Shown here: positions 24,484-30,643 of the stretch, piece after piece | Layout: the number at the start of each line of letters is the position of its first letter | Numbering within the stretch: the stretch's first letter is position 1 | Translations under genes and position numbers: made by a program | Virus record (IMG/VR): IMGVR_UViG_3300007960_000051 | Coordinates: 1-41,358 of that record | DNA: 41,358 nucleotides | Direction: 5' to 3' (one strand) | From: a virus | The notes under the pieces: model-generated | Database searches by the model: none | What the model was told of the DNA's origin: nothing | The model's input: only the letters and a program-made list of their open reading frames with translations

Positions 24484-26558
24484 TGAAAAAAATAATATTA
24501 TTCGCGCTTATTCTTGCTACTATTGGAGTTTTCGCACAGCCTGATATTGTTAAGAATTCTGTCACAACAAATCAGATAAACAAAAAAGACACAGTCCGCG
24601 TAACAATCAATGGTGTTATTTATGGAGTGTCAGCGATGGGGCTAAATCAGCAATCACCAATGTATAATTTACATGTTCATGGAAGCACTTCTGTTGGCAT
24701 TGGGCTGACTGTTGGCGGTGATTCGTCTGCTATAGACGGTTTGAGAATGATTAACACTACTACAGAGTCAATGATTGATTGCAACGACCCTATCCCGTTT
24801 TATCTAAAAAGTCAAGGGACAGAAGCTTTAGAAATAACAACCGGGTCAAAGGTGAAAATAAGCCAACCGTTAAGTAATGATAATGCTTTAAATGAGGTTA
24901 TGGTAAGAGCAGCAGACGGGGAGGTTAAATATAGGGATGTGTCTACTATTGGTGGAGGCGTTTCAGAAACATACGTAAGCCAGTCGGTTGATAGTGTACG
25001 GACAGAAACTGAGGATAGTTTACAGAAGGTTCGTCAGTTTGTATTGGATAAAGGTTACATAACCAACAGTCTATACACAGGTTCAGGCAGTCTAAGTGGG
25101 ACGACAACGGTAACGACTGGAGCTAACAATCTTTTTTTTAACGGCACAGGAGGAATTGGTTTAAGAACAGGTTCACTAACGGCAGGGTTTGACATAGACG
25201 CGCTAGGGAGAATGTATTTGAAGACAACGACTGGAGACCCTTTAACTGTTCAGTTTTCGGACGGGGCAGGGTTTAGTAAAGCGGTGTTCAGAAACAACGT
25301 TAGCACACCTGTTTTTCAAATACTAAGTAATGGCGGATTATCTGGCTCATATATTAATATGGACGGAAATAAAATCTTGATGGGGACGAGTGCCGGAGCA
25401 AGTATAATAGGCGCTGGAGGTAATAATTATTTATTCGGTTACCAGTCAGGAGTCGGAGTTACAACAGGGATAGAAGGTATTGGGATTGGTGTTTGGAGTT
25501 TGAAATCAGCAACAGATTGTGATTACTGCATAGCTATAGGGAGAGAAGCTTTAGGGGGTTCAAATATAACGGGAGATTACAACATTGGAATCGGGTATCT
25601 TAGTGGCTCAAGCCTGACAACGGGACATGATAATACGCTAATTGGAAGAAACGCAGGACCAGACATTGAAACAGGGGCGTTTAATACATTTATCGGAACG
25701 AACGCCGGCTTTGATGCTCAAGGGTCAAGCAATACGGCGATCGGCTATGGCTCATTACAGGGTGCAATTGGGGCGTTTGTTGGTTCGTCTAATGTAGGCA
25801 TCGGAACAAATTCAGGCGCTGCACTGACAACAGGAACTGGAAATGTGTTAATAGGCTCAAACGCCGGAGCAACATTAACTACAGAATCGAACAGATTAAT
25901 GATAGATAACTCTGCTACTTCAACTCCGCTTTTGGATGGTGATTTTGCAAATGATTCATTGACCATTCATGGGCTACTTAGTATAGGAAATCCAACTACT
26001 ACAGGTTACTCGTTTCCGGCAGCAGAGGGCTTGGAAGGACAAATACTAAGAATGGACGGAAGCGGAGGTGTAACATGGGCGCAACCATACTCGCATGAAG
26101 ATGCCGTTATATCTACTTTGACAGACACAAGCGATCAATTTTGCGCAGCAACGTTGCCTCAAGCTGTGACATTTAACACAAATGATTTGCTAGGTGATTC
26201 CATAACGCACACTGTTGGGGATTCTATTTTAACAATAAACACGAGCCAGAAATGTACATTTACATTCCAACCGCAATGCAAGAGGACAAGTTCTGGAACT
26301 GTACAATCATTGAAATTCTGGATTGAAAAAGATACAGGGGCTGGATTCTCGCCAATACCGCGCGCTCAAATAATTGTAGAACTTTCATCAACAGAGACCT
26401 CAGTGCAAAGTATAGAGTGGACGGAAGATATTAACGCTGGCGATAAAATAAAATTTATGATGCTATCTTCTATCGGTGGTAGTGTATTAGGAATTGATTT
26501 TACGGCAGCTGGCACATACGGAACAGTTACACCTTCAACAATTTTAACAATCAGATAA
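24483..26558 (+). CDS. YadA-like tail fibre with N-terminal signal peptide
   Basis: A 691-residue protein. Residues 1-19 (MKKIILFALILATIGVFAQ) form a textbook Sec signal peptide. After a variable shaft, residues ~280-470 contain head repeats of the YadA/trimeric autotransporter type (NTFIGTNAG, NTAIGYGS, NVGIGTNSG, NVLIGSNAG). The C-terminal ~140 residues resemble a jelly roll (C1q/TNF-like), a likely receptor-binding knob. An in-frame ATG at 24429 lies inside the upstream gene; ATG 24483 fits the signal peptide and the 1-nt overlap. A signal peptide on a virion fibre is unexpected. Confidence 0.75.
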   Translation: MKKIILFALILATIGVFAQPDIVKNSVTTNQINKKDTVRVTINGVIYGVSAMGLNQQSPMYNLHVHGSTSVGIGLTVGGDSSAIDGLRMINTTTESMIDCNDPIPFYLKSQGTEALEITTGSKVKISQPLSNDNALNEVMVRAADGEVKYRDVSTIGGGVSETYVSQSVDSVRTETEDSLQKVRQFVLDKGYITNSLYTGSGSLSGTTTVTTGANNLFFNGTGGIGLRTGSLTAGFDIDALGRMYLKTTTGDPLTVQFSDGAGFSKAVFRNNVSTPVFQILSNGGLSGSYINMDGNKILMGTSAGASIIGAGGNNYLFGYQSGVGVTTGIEGIGIGVWSLKSATDCDYCIAIGREALGGSNITGDYNIGIGYLSGSSLTTGHDNTLIGRNAGPDIETGAFNTFIGTNAGFDAQGSSNTAIGYGSLQGAIGAFVGSSNVGIGTNSGAALTTGTGNVLIGSNAGATLTTESNRLMIDNSATSTPLLDGDFANDSLTIHGLLSIGNPTTTGYSFPAAEGLEGQILRMDGSGGVTWAQPYSHEDAVISTLTDTSDQFCAATLPQAVTFNTNDLLGDSITHTVGDSILTINTSQKCTFTFQPQCKRTSSGTVQSLKFWIEKDTGAGFSPIPRAQIIVELSSTETSVQSIEWTEDINAGDKIKFMMLSSIGGSVLGIDFTAAGTYGTVTPSTILTIR

Positions 26559-26568
26559 ATAAGAACAT

Positions 26569-26964
26569 ATGAAAAAAACACTTTTAATTTTCGCAATCGT
26601 ATTTAACATTACGATAAATCTACTGCCAAATCAGGTAGATGCTCAGAACTATGTAATAGTAAACAAGTTTGACGTGTTTGGAAATTACCATGACACCGTA
26701 TTTGTTTCAAATGAAATAATTAATTCTAGCAATTTCGATTTCACAGGCAATGTTGAAATGTTGTTAAAGTATTGGACTGATTACACGATTAGGGTAAACC
26801 CTAGTAAGTATCAGCCGCTATTGTTAACAGGCGACACATCGACGGCAAATATGTACACATTACATTTCTCCTCACAACAATCTTTTGTTGATTCATCAGC
26901 GATCAAAACAAAGGCATATTTGGAGACTATATGGGGAGAAGGAAATGTGTTTGATGTTGAATAA
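26569..26964 (+). CDS. Small secreted protein downstream of the fibre gene
   Basis: A 131-residue protein with a signal peptide (MKKTLLIFAIVFNITINLLP, then VDAQ with likely cleavage around residue 26). The mature part is hydrophilic and beta-rich, without cysteines. It begins 10 nt after the fibre gene, so co-expression is likely. It could be a fibre-associated or periplasmic lysis factor. No family recognised. Confidence 0.6.
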   Translation: MKKTLLIFAIVFNITINLLPNQVDAQNYVIVNKFDVFGNYHDTVFVSNEIINSSNFDFTGNVEMLLKYWTDYTIRVNPSKYQPLLLTGDTSTANMYTLHFSSQQSFVDSSAIKTKAYLETIWGEGNVFDVE

Positions 26965-26985
26965 AATGTGATTCAGTAGTACCAT

Positions 26986-26993
26986 TATATTAG
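26986..26993 (+). promoter_or_regulatory. TATATTAG box 4 nt before a lysis-region gene
   Basis: TATATTAG (26986-26993) lies 4 nt before ATG 26998, the same layout as at 12694-12701. The nearest TTG upstream is 26 nt away, too far for a normal -33 element. Possible weak promoter or start-context motif. Confidence 0.3.
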
Positions 26994-26997
26994 CAAC

Positions 26998-27291
26998 ATG
27001 GCAGCAACAAAGAAGATATCTATCGGAACATGGATTGCGATCGGCGGATTGTTTTTGGCTATTTCGTCAAATGTTTTCACCTCTATTCGTATGGATGAGA
27101 GAATTAGAGTAACTCAACAAATGAACGAGAGGCGAATAACAAGACTTGAGGAACAGGTTAAGAACGCTCAGATAGATGTTTTAAACAATGAACTTACACA
27201 CTTGAAAAACGATGTTCAAAAACTTGTTGAAAATGACAAAGAAAAAACTAAGCTGCTTAATGACATGCTGCTTCTTTTGTCTGGGAATTAG
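26998..27291 (+). CDS. Inner-membrane coiled-coil protein, i-spanin-like candidate
   Basis: A 97-residue protein with one N-terminal membrane segment (residues ~10-27, TWIAIGGLFLAISSNVF) followed by a continuous coiled coil to the end (ERRITRLEEQVKNAQIDVLN ... NDVQKLVENDKEKTKLL). This is the topology of an Rz-type inner-membrane spanin. Its 3' end overlaps, in another frame, a secreted protein gene (from 27233), as Rz and Rz1 do in lambda. Alternatively it is a haemolysin XhlA-like membrane protein. The location just before the endolysin supports a lysis role. Confidence 0.5.
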   Translation: MAATKKISIGTWIAIGGLFLAISSNVFTSIRMDERIRVTQQMNERRITRLEEQVKNAQIDVLNNELTHLKNDVQKLVENDKEKTKLLNDMLLLLSGN

Positions 27292-27490
27292 TTTTGCGCA
27301 GGCAGACATAGAGCCTGAAAGGACCGATAGCCTACACATGATTGAATTTGAAGAACAAACAGATACTTTGTCGATTATGCTACAGCAGACAAGTAACGAA
27401 CATGATGAGCAGATACGTTTAATGAGAAAGTTGATGGATCATATTGAGCAGATCAGACCTGGTGTGATAGTAGGTAAAAAAGAAGATTAA
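27233..27490 (+). CDS. Secreted Cys-rich protein overlapping the upstream lysis gene
   Basis: An 85-residue protein whose 5' 59 nt overlap the preceding gene in a different frame. Residues 1-23 (MTKKKLSCLMTCCFFCLGISFAQ) are a signal sequence; the cleavage pattern SFAQ-A is SPI-like. FFC at 14-16 does not make a good lipobox, so lipidation is doubtful. The mature part is acidic and helical. It could be the outer partner of a spanin pair or a u-spanin-like factor. A start at ATG 27212 is also possible but would lengthen the n-region. Confidence 0.5.
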   Translation: MTKKKLSCLMTCCFFCLGISFAQADIEPERTDSLHMIEFEEQTDTLSIMLQQTSNEHDEQIRLMRKLMDHIEQIRPGVIVGKKED

Positions 27491-27507
27491 CACTAAAACT
27501 ATATATT

Positions 27508-27705
27508 ATGGAAACCACTTTAAATTTCATTTCAAATAATTGGATTTGGCTGGGGCCGTTAGCTTATGAATTAGCAATAAGATTATTTCCGAGCGAAAAA
27601 TCACGGTCAATCATTAACCTATTGAAGAAAAGCGCGGATCGTGCTGTTCCAAACATCAAAAAAGGTGGCGGCAGACATCATGAGTTGAAAAAAAAAGAGA
27701 ACTAG
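27508..27705 (+). CDS. Small membrane protein, holin candidate
   Basis: A 65-residue protein with one hydrophobic segment (residues ~8-26, SNNWIWLGPLAYELAIRLF) and a strongly basic C-terminus (KKGGGRHHELKKKEN). Small proteins of this shape directly before the endolysin are common holin candidates. One membrane segment plus a charged tail would make it class III-like. No sequence signature confirms it. Confidence 0.45.
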   Translation: METTLNFISNNWIWLGPLAYELAIRLFPSEKSRSIINLLKKSADRAVPNIKKGGGRHHELKKKEN

Positions 27706-27740
27706 AACCGGCCGCATGGGATGGCTTTAAATCTGAAAGT

Positions 27741-28232
27741 ATGAATAAATTGACTACATCTGTACTTGGTATCAGATTGATACAGAAATATGAAGGATTA
27801 AAACTTAGTGCTTATCTATGCCCGGCCGGCGTGTGGACTATTGGATATGGCCACATAAAAGGAGTGAAAGAAGGTGATATGTGTAGCGAAGCGCAAGCTC
27901 TTCAGTATCTCAAAGATGATCTACAAGAAACGGAGTCGTTTTTAAATAATTTCAATTTAGGTTTATCGCAAAGAGAGTTTGACGCTTTGGTTAGTTGGAT
28001 ATTTAATCTTGGAATCGGAAATTTCAAAAGCTCTACTTTACTCCAGTTAGTTATTTCGCAAAGCTATCATAAAATAGTTGACATTAAAGAGGAGGAAATT
28101 GTTGATTACATCGGAGAAAAGCAGACAAATGTGCTTCATTATAATTTTCTAAGGTGGTCAAAAGCTAATGGAAAAACTCTATTAGGATTGATTAAGAGAA
28201 GAGATGAAGAGTATAAGTTGTTTATTTCTTAG
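27741..28232 (+). CDS. Endolysin, GH24 lysozyme (muramidase)
   Basis: A 163-residue T4/P22-type lysozyme that cleaves the peptidoglycan glycan strand. KYEGLKL holds catalytic Glu18, and AYLCPAGVWTIGYGH follows. T4 residues E11, D20 and T26 align with Glu18, Cys27 and Thr33; Cys at the Asp position is a recurrent natural variant in phage GH24 enzymes. The C-terminal FNLGIGNF and GLIKRRDEEYKLF blocks are standard. No signal or SAR segment is evident, so export needs a holin. A tiny lipoprotein gene overlaps its 3' end. Confidence 0.93.
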   Translation: MNKLTTSVLGIRLIQKYEGLKLSAYLCPAGVWTIGYGHIKGVKEGDMCSEAQALQYLKDDLQETESFLNNFNLGLSQREFDALVSWIFNLGIGNFKSSTLLQLVISQSYHKIVDIKEEEIVDYIGEKQTNVLHYNFLRWSKANGKTLLGLIKRRDEEYKLFIS

Positions 28233-28332
28233 TATTATGCTTTGTCTGCTCGTTTCATGCAAGTCTATTGAGCTTGCATCCAAAAAGAGAGAAAAAGCCG
28301 TTAAATCGCAAATAATGAGATCAAAATGGTAA
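28204..28332 (+). CDS. Small lipoprotein overlapping the endolysin gene (o-spanin candidate)
   Basis: ATG 28204 opens a 42-residue ORF overlapping the endolysin end by 29 nt in another frame, and the next start (28326) by 7 nt. It has a clear lipoprotein signal with lipobox LVSC at residues 16-19. The mature peptide is about 24 residues and strongly basic. Overlap, size and lipidation resemble Rz1-type outer-membrane spanins. Which protein would be its inner-membrane partner (28326 or 26998) cannot be told from sequence. Confidence 0.6.
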   Translation: MKSISCLFLSIMLCLLVSCKSIELASKKREKAVKSQIMRSKW

Positions 28333-28550
28333 GAATAAAAGATTTTCTGTTAATGTTGTTTGGTGGTTTAATGGTGCTGATCGGTGTGGCCGTTGCGAAT
28401 AAGACAGCGAGTCCGACTACCATAAATAAGATCGGCAAACAAAAAATTAAGGGTGATGACGGAAGCATTGACACCACCTTCGAAAAGCCTGAAAAACCTA
28501 AGAAAAAGCGCAAGTTTCGGATATCCCTCCGCAGGAAAAAGCGAAAATAA
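28326..28550 (+). CDS. Membrane protein with basic tail, lysis region
   Basis: A 74-residue protein. Residues ~5-24 form one membrane segment (DFLLMLFGGLMVLIGVAVAN); the tail is hydrophilic and ends very basic (KPKKKRKFRISLRRKKRK). It overlaps the lipoprotein gene upstream and is the last gene before a weak terminator. It could be an inner-membrane spanin partner or a second holin/antiholin. No family signature. Confidence 0.5.
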   Translation: MVRIKDFLLMLFGGLMVLIGVAVANKTASPTTINKIGKQKIKGDDGSIDTTFEKPEKPKKKRKFRISLRRKKRK

Positions 28551-28561
28551 ATTCCTTTTTT
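28533..28561 (+). terminator. Weak terminator at the end of the lysis genes
   Basis: AGGAA (28533-28537) can pair with TTCCT (28552-28556), followed by a T run (to 28561). The stem is only 5 bp. Its position at the end of the late genes, just before a promoter, favours it. Confidence 0.35.
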
Positions 28562-28562
28562 A

Positions 28563-28595
28563 TTTGACTTTCTGTTATAAATAGTTATATATTTG
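28563..28595 (+). promoter_or_regulatory. Promoter of the second accessory array
   Basis: TTTGAC (28563-28568) and TATATTTG (28588-28595) have a 21-nt gap between TTTG and the -7 box. It faces the small genes 28742-30072. Transcription would start near 28602, leaving a long untranslated leader of about 140 nt. Confidence 0.75.
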
Positions 28596-28599
28596 ATGT

Positions 28600-28741
28600 A
28601 GCGACGACGTTGAGAATATGAAACGGTGGGATTTTACGCACCGACTTTGATGAATTGAATTGATGTAACTTAAACAGATTGGGCTAATTAGACACCCTGA
28701 CACCCACTGTTTTATATTTATTGTTAGGGTGCGTTATTATT
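28600..28741 (+). repeat. Repeat-containing leader of the second accessory array
   Basis: No ORF is credible here. ACGACGTTGA (28605-28614) recurs at 28995-29004 after the next gene, and ACGACGACGG at 29281. CGGTGGGATTTT (28624-28635) recurs at 35342-35353 and can form a hairpin with CACCG (28639-28643). GACACCCT (28691-28698) is complementary to AGGGTGTC (29009-29016) on the far side of the gene. GCGTTA (28731-28736) closes the region before the ATG. Confidence 0.5.
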
Positions 28742-28996
28742 ATGAAATACAAAATATACAGCTTAGAATACCCAGAGCATTTACAAAAAACTGAGCCTGA
28801 TGGATACCATATGAAAACAATAAGCAGAGCAGTATTGGAAGACGTAAACGAGGGGTGGGAAAGTGAATTTGAAACACCAGATGAGGCTTACAAACACATA
28901 GAAGCTCATTCAGAAAAATTAAAAGGTTGTGAACTGTGTGTATTGCCTATTATAAAAATAGACTACAATGGCGAAGTGAGCTAATGCACACTAACG
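28722..28996 (+). repeat. Inverted repeat flanking the gene at 28742
   Basis: TGTTAGGGTGCGTTA (28722-28736) and TAATGCACACTAACG (28982-28996) match at 12 of 15 positions when one is inverted. The left arm ends just before the start codon; the right arm begins in the stop codon. This is the layout of 843-1129 with different arm bases. Confidence 0.65.
28742..28984 (+). CDS. Hypothetical cassette-borne protein (80 aa)
   Basis: An 80-residue acidic soluble protein (MKYKIYSLEYPEHLQKTEPD at the start; FETPDEAYKHIEAHSEKLKG; two Cys in GCELCVLPI). The pattern EFETPDEAYKHIE is reminiscent of small proteins that read a time or parameter string, but no family is certain. The frame is open from TTG 28721 inside the inverted repeat; ATG 28742 is chosen because the identical GTGCGTTATTATTATG context starts the gene at 863. 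It is first in the second array, behind the promoter at 28563. Confidence 0.65.
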   Translation: MKYKIYSLEYPEHLQKTEPDGYHMKTISRAVLEDVNEGWESEFETPDEAYKHIEAHSEKLKGCELCVLPIIKIDYNGEVS

Positions 28997-29068
28997 ACGT
29001 TGAATGTAAGGGTGTCGTGGCTACCTTGAATAAAGCCACATAGTTTCAAAACTTAATAAAACTTAGAT
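28985..29068 (+). repeat. Intergenic region with hairpin, second array
   Basis: After the right arm of the previous cassette, GTGGCT (29017-29022) and AGCCAC (29034-29039) form a 6-bp hairpin. ACGACGTTGA is a direct copy of 28605-28614. No promoter or terminator is evident. Confidence 0.4.
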
Positions 29069-29281
29069 ATGAGTAAAAAAGATTCAAATACCACACAGCC
29101 ATGCACTTTACATAGTATTGTAGAGCGTTTAAAAAACCTGCAAAAATGGGATTGCTCGACTGGTGACTCTGGACCATTTGCAAGCCAAATAGATTGGGAG
29201 AAAGACAATGAATGGGGTAACTGGATAGATAAAGAAGATATAGAAAAGCTTATAGATGACATTGAATCAAATGATCTATAA
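29069..29281 (+). CDS. Hypothetical small acidic protein
   Basis: A 70-residue protein, acidic, with SIVERLKNLQKWDCSTGDSG and the C-terminal IDKEDIEKLIDDIESNDL. Soluble, no membrane segment. Its 3' flank (TATAACGACGACGG) repeats the ACGACG element of the array. Not recognised; probable cargo gene. Confidence 0.6.
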   Translation: MSKKDSNTTQPCTLHSIVERLKNLQKWDCSTGDSGPFASQIDWEKDNEWGNWIDKEDIEKLIDDIESNDL

Positions 29282-29406
29282 CGACGACGGCTGGCGGTAT
29301 GGTTAGTAAAGCCACCCACTACCGCAACATACAACGAACAAAACTTAATTGGCTTTATTAACTATGACCGCTTGTTATGGGCAGTTAAAAAAAAGGAGAA
29401 TTAAAT
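29282..29406 (+). repeat. attC-like intergenic region with 20-bp stem
   Basis: Positions 29294-29313 pair with 29351-29371 in a 20-bp stem (18 Watson-Crick, 2 G-T) with one bulged base on the right arm and a 37-nt loop. TAACGA (29279-29284) opens the region and CAGTTA (29382-29387) closes it. Outer boxes, long inner stem and an extra-helical base are the design of integron attC sites. Downstream, GGAG (29395-29398) is an unusual Shine-Dalgarno sequence for the next gene. Confidence 0.5.
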
Positions 29407-29733
29407 ATGAGACTATATGATTTAGAAAAAGTTTGGGATACAGAAGTTGTAAAATGGCTTGAAAATAGCATACCTGAATTAACAGTGTATCAGAAAGAAA
29501 GGATTAGAAATGATGAAATAGTGCGTTTTGCTCCATTTTACTTTATGAAACGTAAGAAAAAAGTTAACAATATACTAACAAGATTTAGTATAATATTACT
29601 TGTTCCAGTGTTTATTTTATTGATATTAGGATTACCTATCCACTTTTTCATTACAGGTAAATGGGGGTATTCTGAGAGAATGAGGTGGTATGGTAGATGG
29701 GTTCATGCGTGTGGGCTTTAATTGCCCATAACA
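29373..29733 (+). repeat. Inverted repeat flanking the gene at 29407
   Basis: TGTTATGGGCAGTTA (29373-29387) and TAATTGCCCATAACA (29719-29733) match at 14 of 15 positions. The right arm starts in the stop codon and runs into the third copy of the 18-nt repeat. Confidence 0.75.
29407..29721 (+). CDS. Cassette-borne membrane protein
   Basis: A 104-residue protein: a helical charged N-terminal domain (residues 1-58), one strong membrane segment (~59-82, FSIILLVPVFILLILGLPIHFF), then a short aromatic and basic tail ending MRWYGRWVHACGL. It is the only gene between the two arms of the 29373-29733 inverted repeat and has a rare Shine-Dalgarno (GGAG, 8 nt before ATG). Unknown function; inner-membrane location is clear. 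Confidence 0.65.
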   Translation: MRLYDLEKVWDTEVVKWLENSIPELTVYQKERIRNDEIVRFAPFYFMKRKKKVNNILTRFSIILLVPVFILLILGLPIHFFITGKWGYSERMRWYGRWVHACGL

Positions 29734-29749
29734 TCTGTATAAACGACAC
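29732..29749 (+). repeat. 18-nt dispersed repeat, copy 3
   Basis: CATCTGTATAAACGACAC follows directly on the right arm of the inverted repeat, as copy 1 does at 1128-1145. Confidence 0.65.
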
Positions 29750-29778
29750 TACTTTATAACAAAATTAACAGAAGTACT

Positions 29779-30072
29779 ATGAATAAAGCAAAGTATGTTA
29801 TAATGTATGCAAAGTGGAAGATCAAAGGATTTTCTAACTACATAATTACATCTGGAGGGATAATATATAGGCTACCCTACGAGGGGAAAGGCAGATATAA
29901 CAATTGGCACGAAGTTAAAGGGCATGAGTGTAGAGGTACTATTTATTACAACCTAAGAAAAGACTCCGGTGATTTTACTCGCCTTTCAAGGGAAAATATT
30001 AATAGATTGTCTTATTTGCACGAAAAAAGTTACGACACTAATATTCTAATAAACAAGCTCTTGCCGTTCTAA
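29779..30072 (+). CDS. Hypothetical accessory protein
   Basis: A 97-residue basic protein with many Tyr residues (GFSNYIITSGGIIYRLPYEG; GTIYYNLRKDSGDFTRLSRENI). The order 'YIITSGGIIYRL ... R' loosely recalls NUMOD4-type DNA-reading motifs of homing nucleases, but no HNH follows. Leader AGAAGTACTATG resembles that of the gene at 1602. Last gene of the array; its stop overlaps the palindrome at 30072-30090. Confidence 0.55.
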   Translation: MNKAKYVIMYAKWKIKGFSNYIITSGGIIYRLPYEGKGRYNNWHEVKGHECRGTIYYNLRKDSGDFTRLSRENINRLSYLHEKSYDTNILINKLLPF

Positions 30073-30090
30073 TTTGCGAAAATCGCAAAT
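30072..30090 (+). promoter_or_regulatory. Candidate operator palindrome before the early genes
   Basis: ATTTGCGA (30072-30079) and TCGCAAAT (30083-30090) are a perfect 8-bp inverted repeat around AAA. No T run follows on either strand, so an intrinsic terminator is unlikely. It lies about 30 nt upstream of the -33 element of the early promoter. Confidence 0.5.
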
Positions 30091-30118
30091 AATAATCTTA
30101 AAAAAATACGGATTTAGC

Positions 30119-30149
30119 TTGACAATTGTATAATTATGTTGTACATTTG
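30119..30149 (+). promoter_or_regulatory. Early promoter
   Basis: TTGACA (30119-30124) and TACATTTG (30142-30149) have a 20-nt spacer after TTG. It drives the recombination genes from 30189. The predicted start near 30156 leaves a leader of about 33 nt. Confidence 0.75.
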
Positions 30150-30188
30150 TAAAACAAACACGTTAATTATTCATTTAAATTATAGGCC

Positions 30189-30446
30189 ATGACAAAACTA
30201 CAATTAACAGACATTCAAGGATTCATTGACTTTATTAAAGGTGAAATACACTACGCTATTGGAAAGTGTGAAGTGAGAACCGCCGCCGATGATGAGGGTG
30301 ATCGCTACATTATAATCCAATCTGATATATTGGCTTCTTTCGGGTTTGCATTTCATGAAATATTCGTTGCGTGTGGTGTTTACGATTTGAATTATTTCTT
30401 TGACATTAGAGATGGAAAACCATGTTTAATCATTCCAATAGACTAA
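30189..30446 (+). CDS. Hypothetical early protein
   Basis: An 85-residue soluble alpha/beta protein, first gene behind the early promoter (LTDIQGFIDFIKGEIHYAIG; DRYIIIQSDILASFGFAFHE). No domain recognised. Its start context GGCCATGACAAA (30185-30196) is identical to 40577-40588, and GGCCATGAC is complementary to GTCATGGCC at 40638-40646 in the candidate RNA near the right edge. Followed at 4 nt by the next gene. Confidence 0.65.
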   Translation: MTKLQLTDIQGFIDFIKGEIHYAIGKCEVRTAADDEGDRYIIIQSDILASFGFAFHEIFVACGVYDLNYFFDIRDGKPCLIIPID

Positions 30447-30449
30447 GCC

Positions 30450-30641
30450 ATGAACAATGTATCTATCCACGACAGACATCATCATCAATCGCCTAATTAC
30501 GATGATCCTTGTGAGAAGTGTAAAGGAGAAACTTTATCGAATTGCTGCGGATCTGAAATAGAGCCAGGCTACTTATGTTCATGCTGCAAAGAGCATTGTG
30601 AGAATCAATGTTCTGATTGTGAAATTATTAATCCGATATAA
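30450..30641 (+). CDS. Small His/Cys-rich zinc-binding protein
   Basis: A 63-residue protein with about ten cysteines in pairs: CEKC, NCC, LCSCC, HCENQCSDC, plus a His-rich N-terminus (HDRHHHQSPN). It probably binds two zinc ions. Placed between an unknown early gene and the recombination gene pair, spacing 2-3 nt, so co-translated. Function unknown; nucleic-acid or protein binding is plausible. Confidence 0.65.
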   Translation: MNNVSIHDRHHHQSPNYDDPCEKCKGETLSNCCGSEIEPGYLCSCCKEHCENQCSDCEIINPI

Positions 30642-30643
30642 CT

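Noticed and set aside
24483-26558. Diversity-generating retroelement acting on the tail fibre
   Set aside because: No reverse transcriptase gene and no template repeat of the fibre's 3' end is present in the window.
28721-28741. TTG 28721 as the start of the gene at 28742
   Set aside because: The added codons lie in the inverted-repeat arm, and the identical upstream context at 863 uses the ATG.
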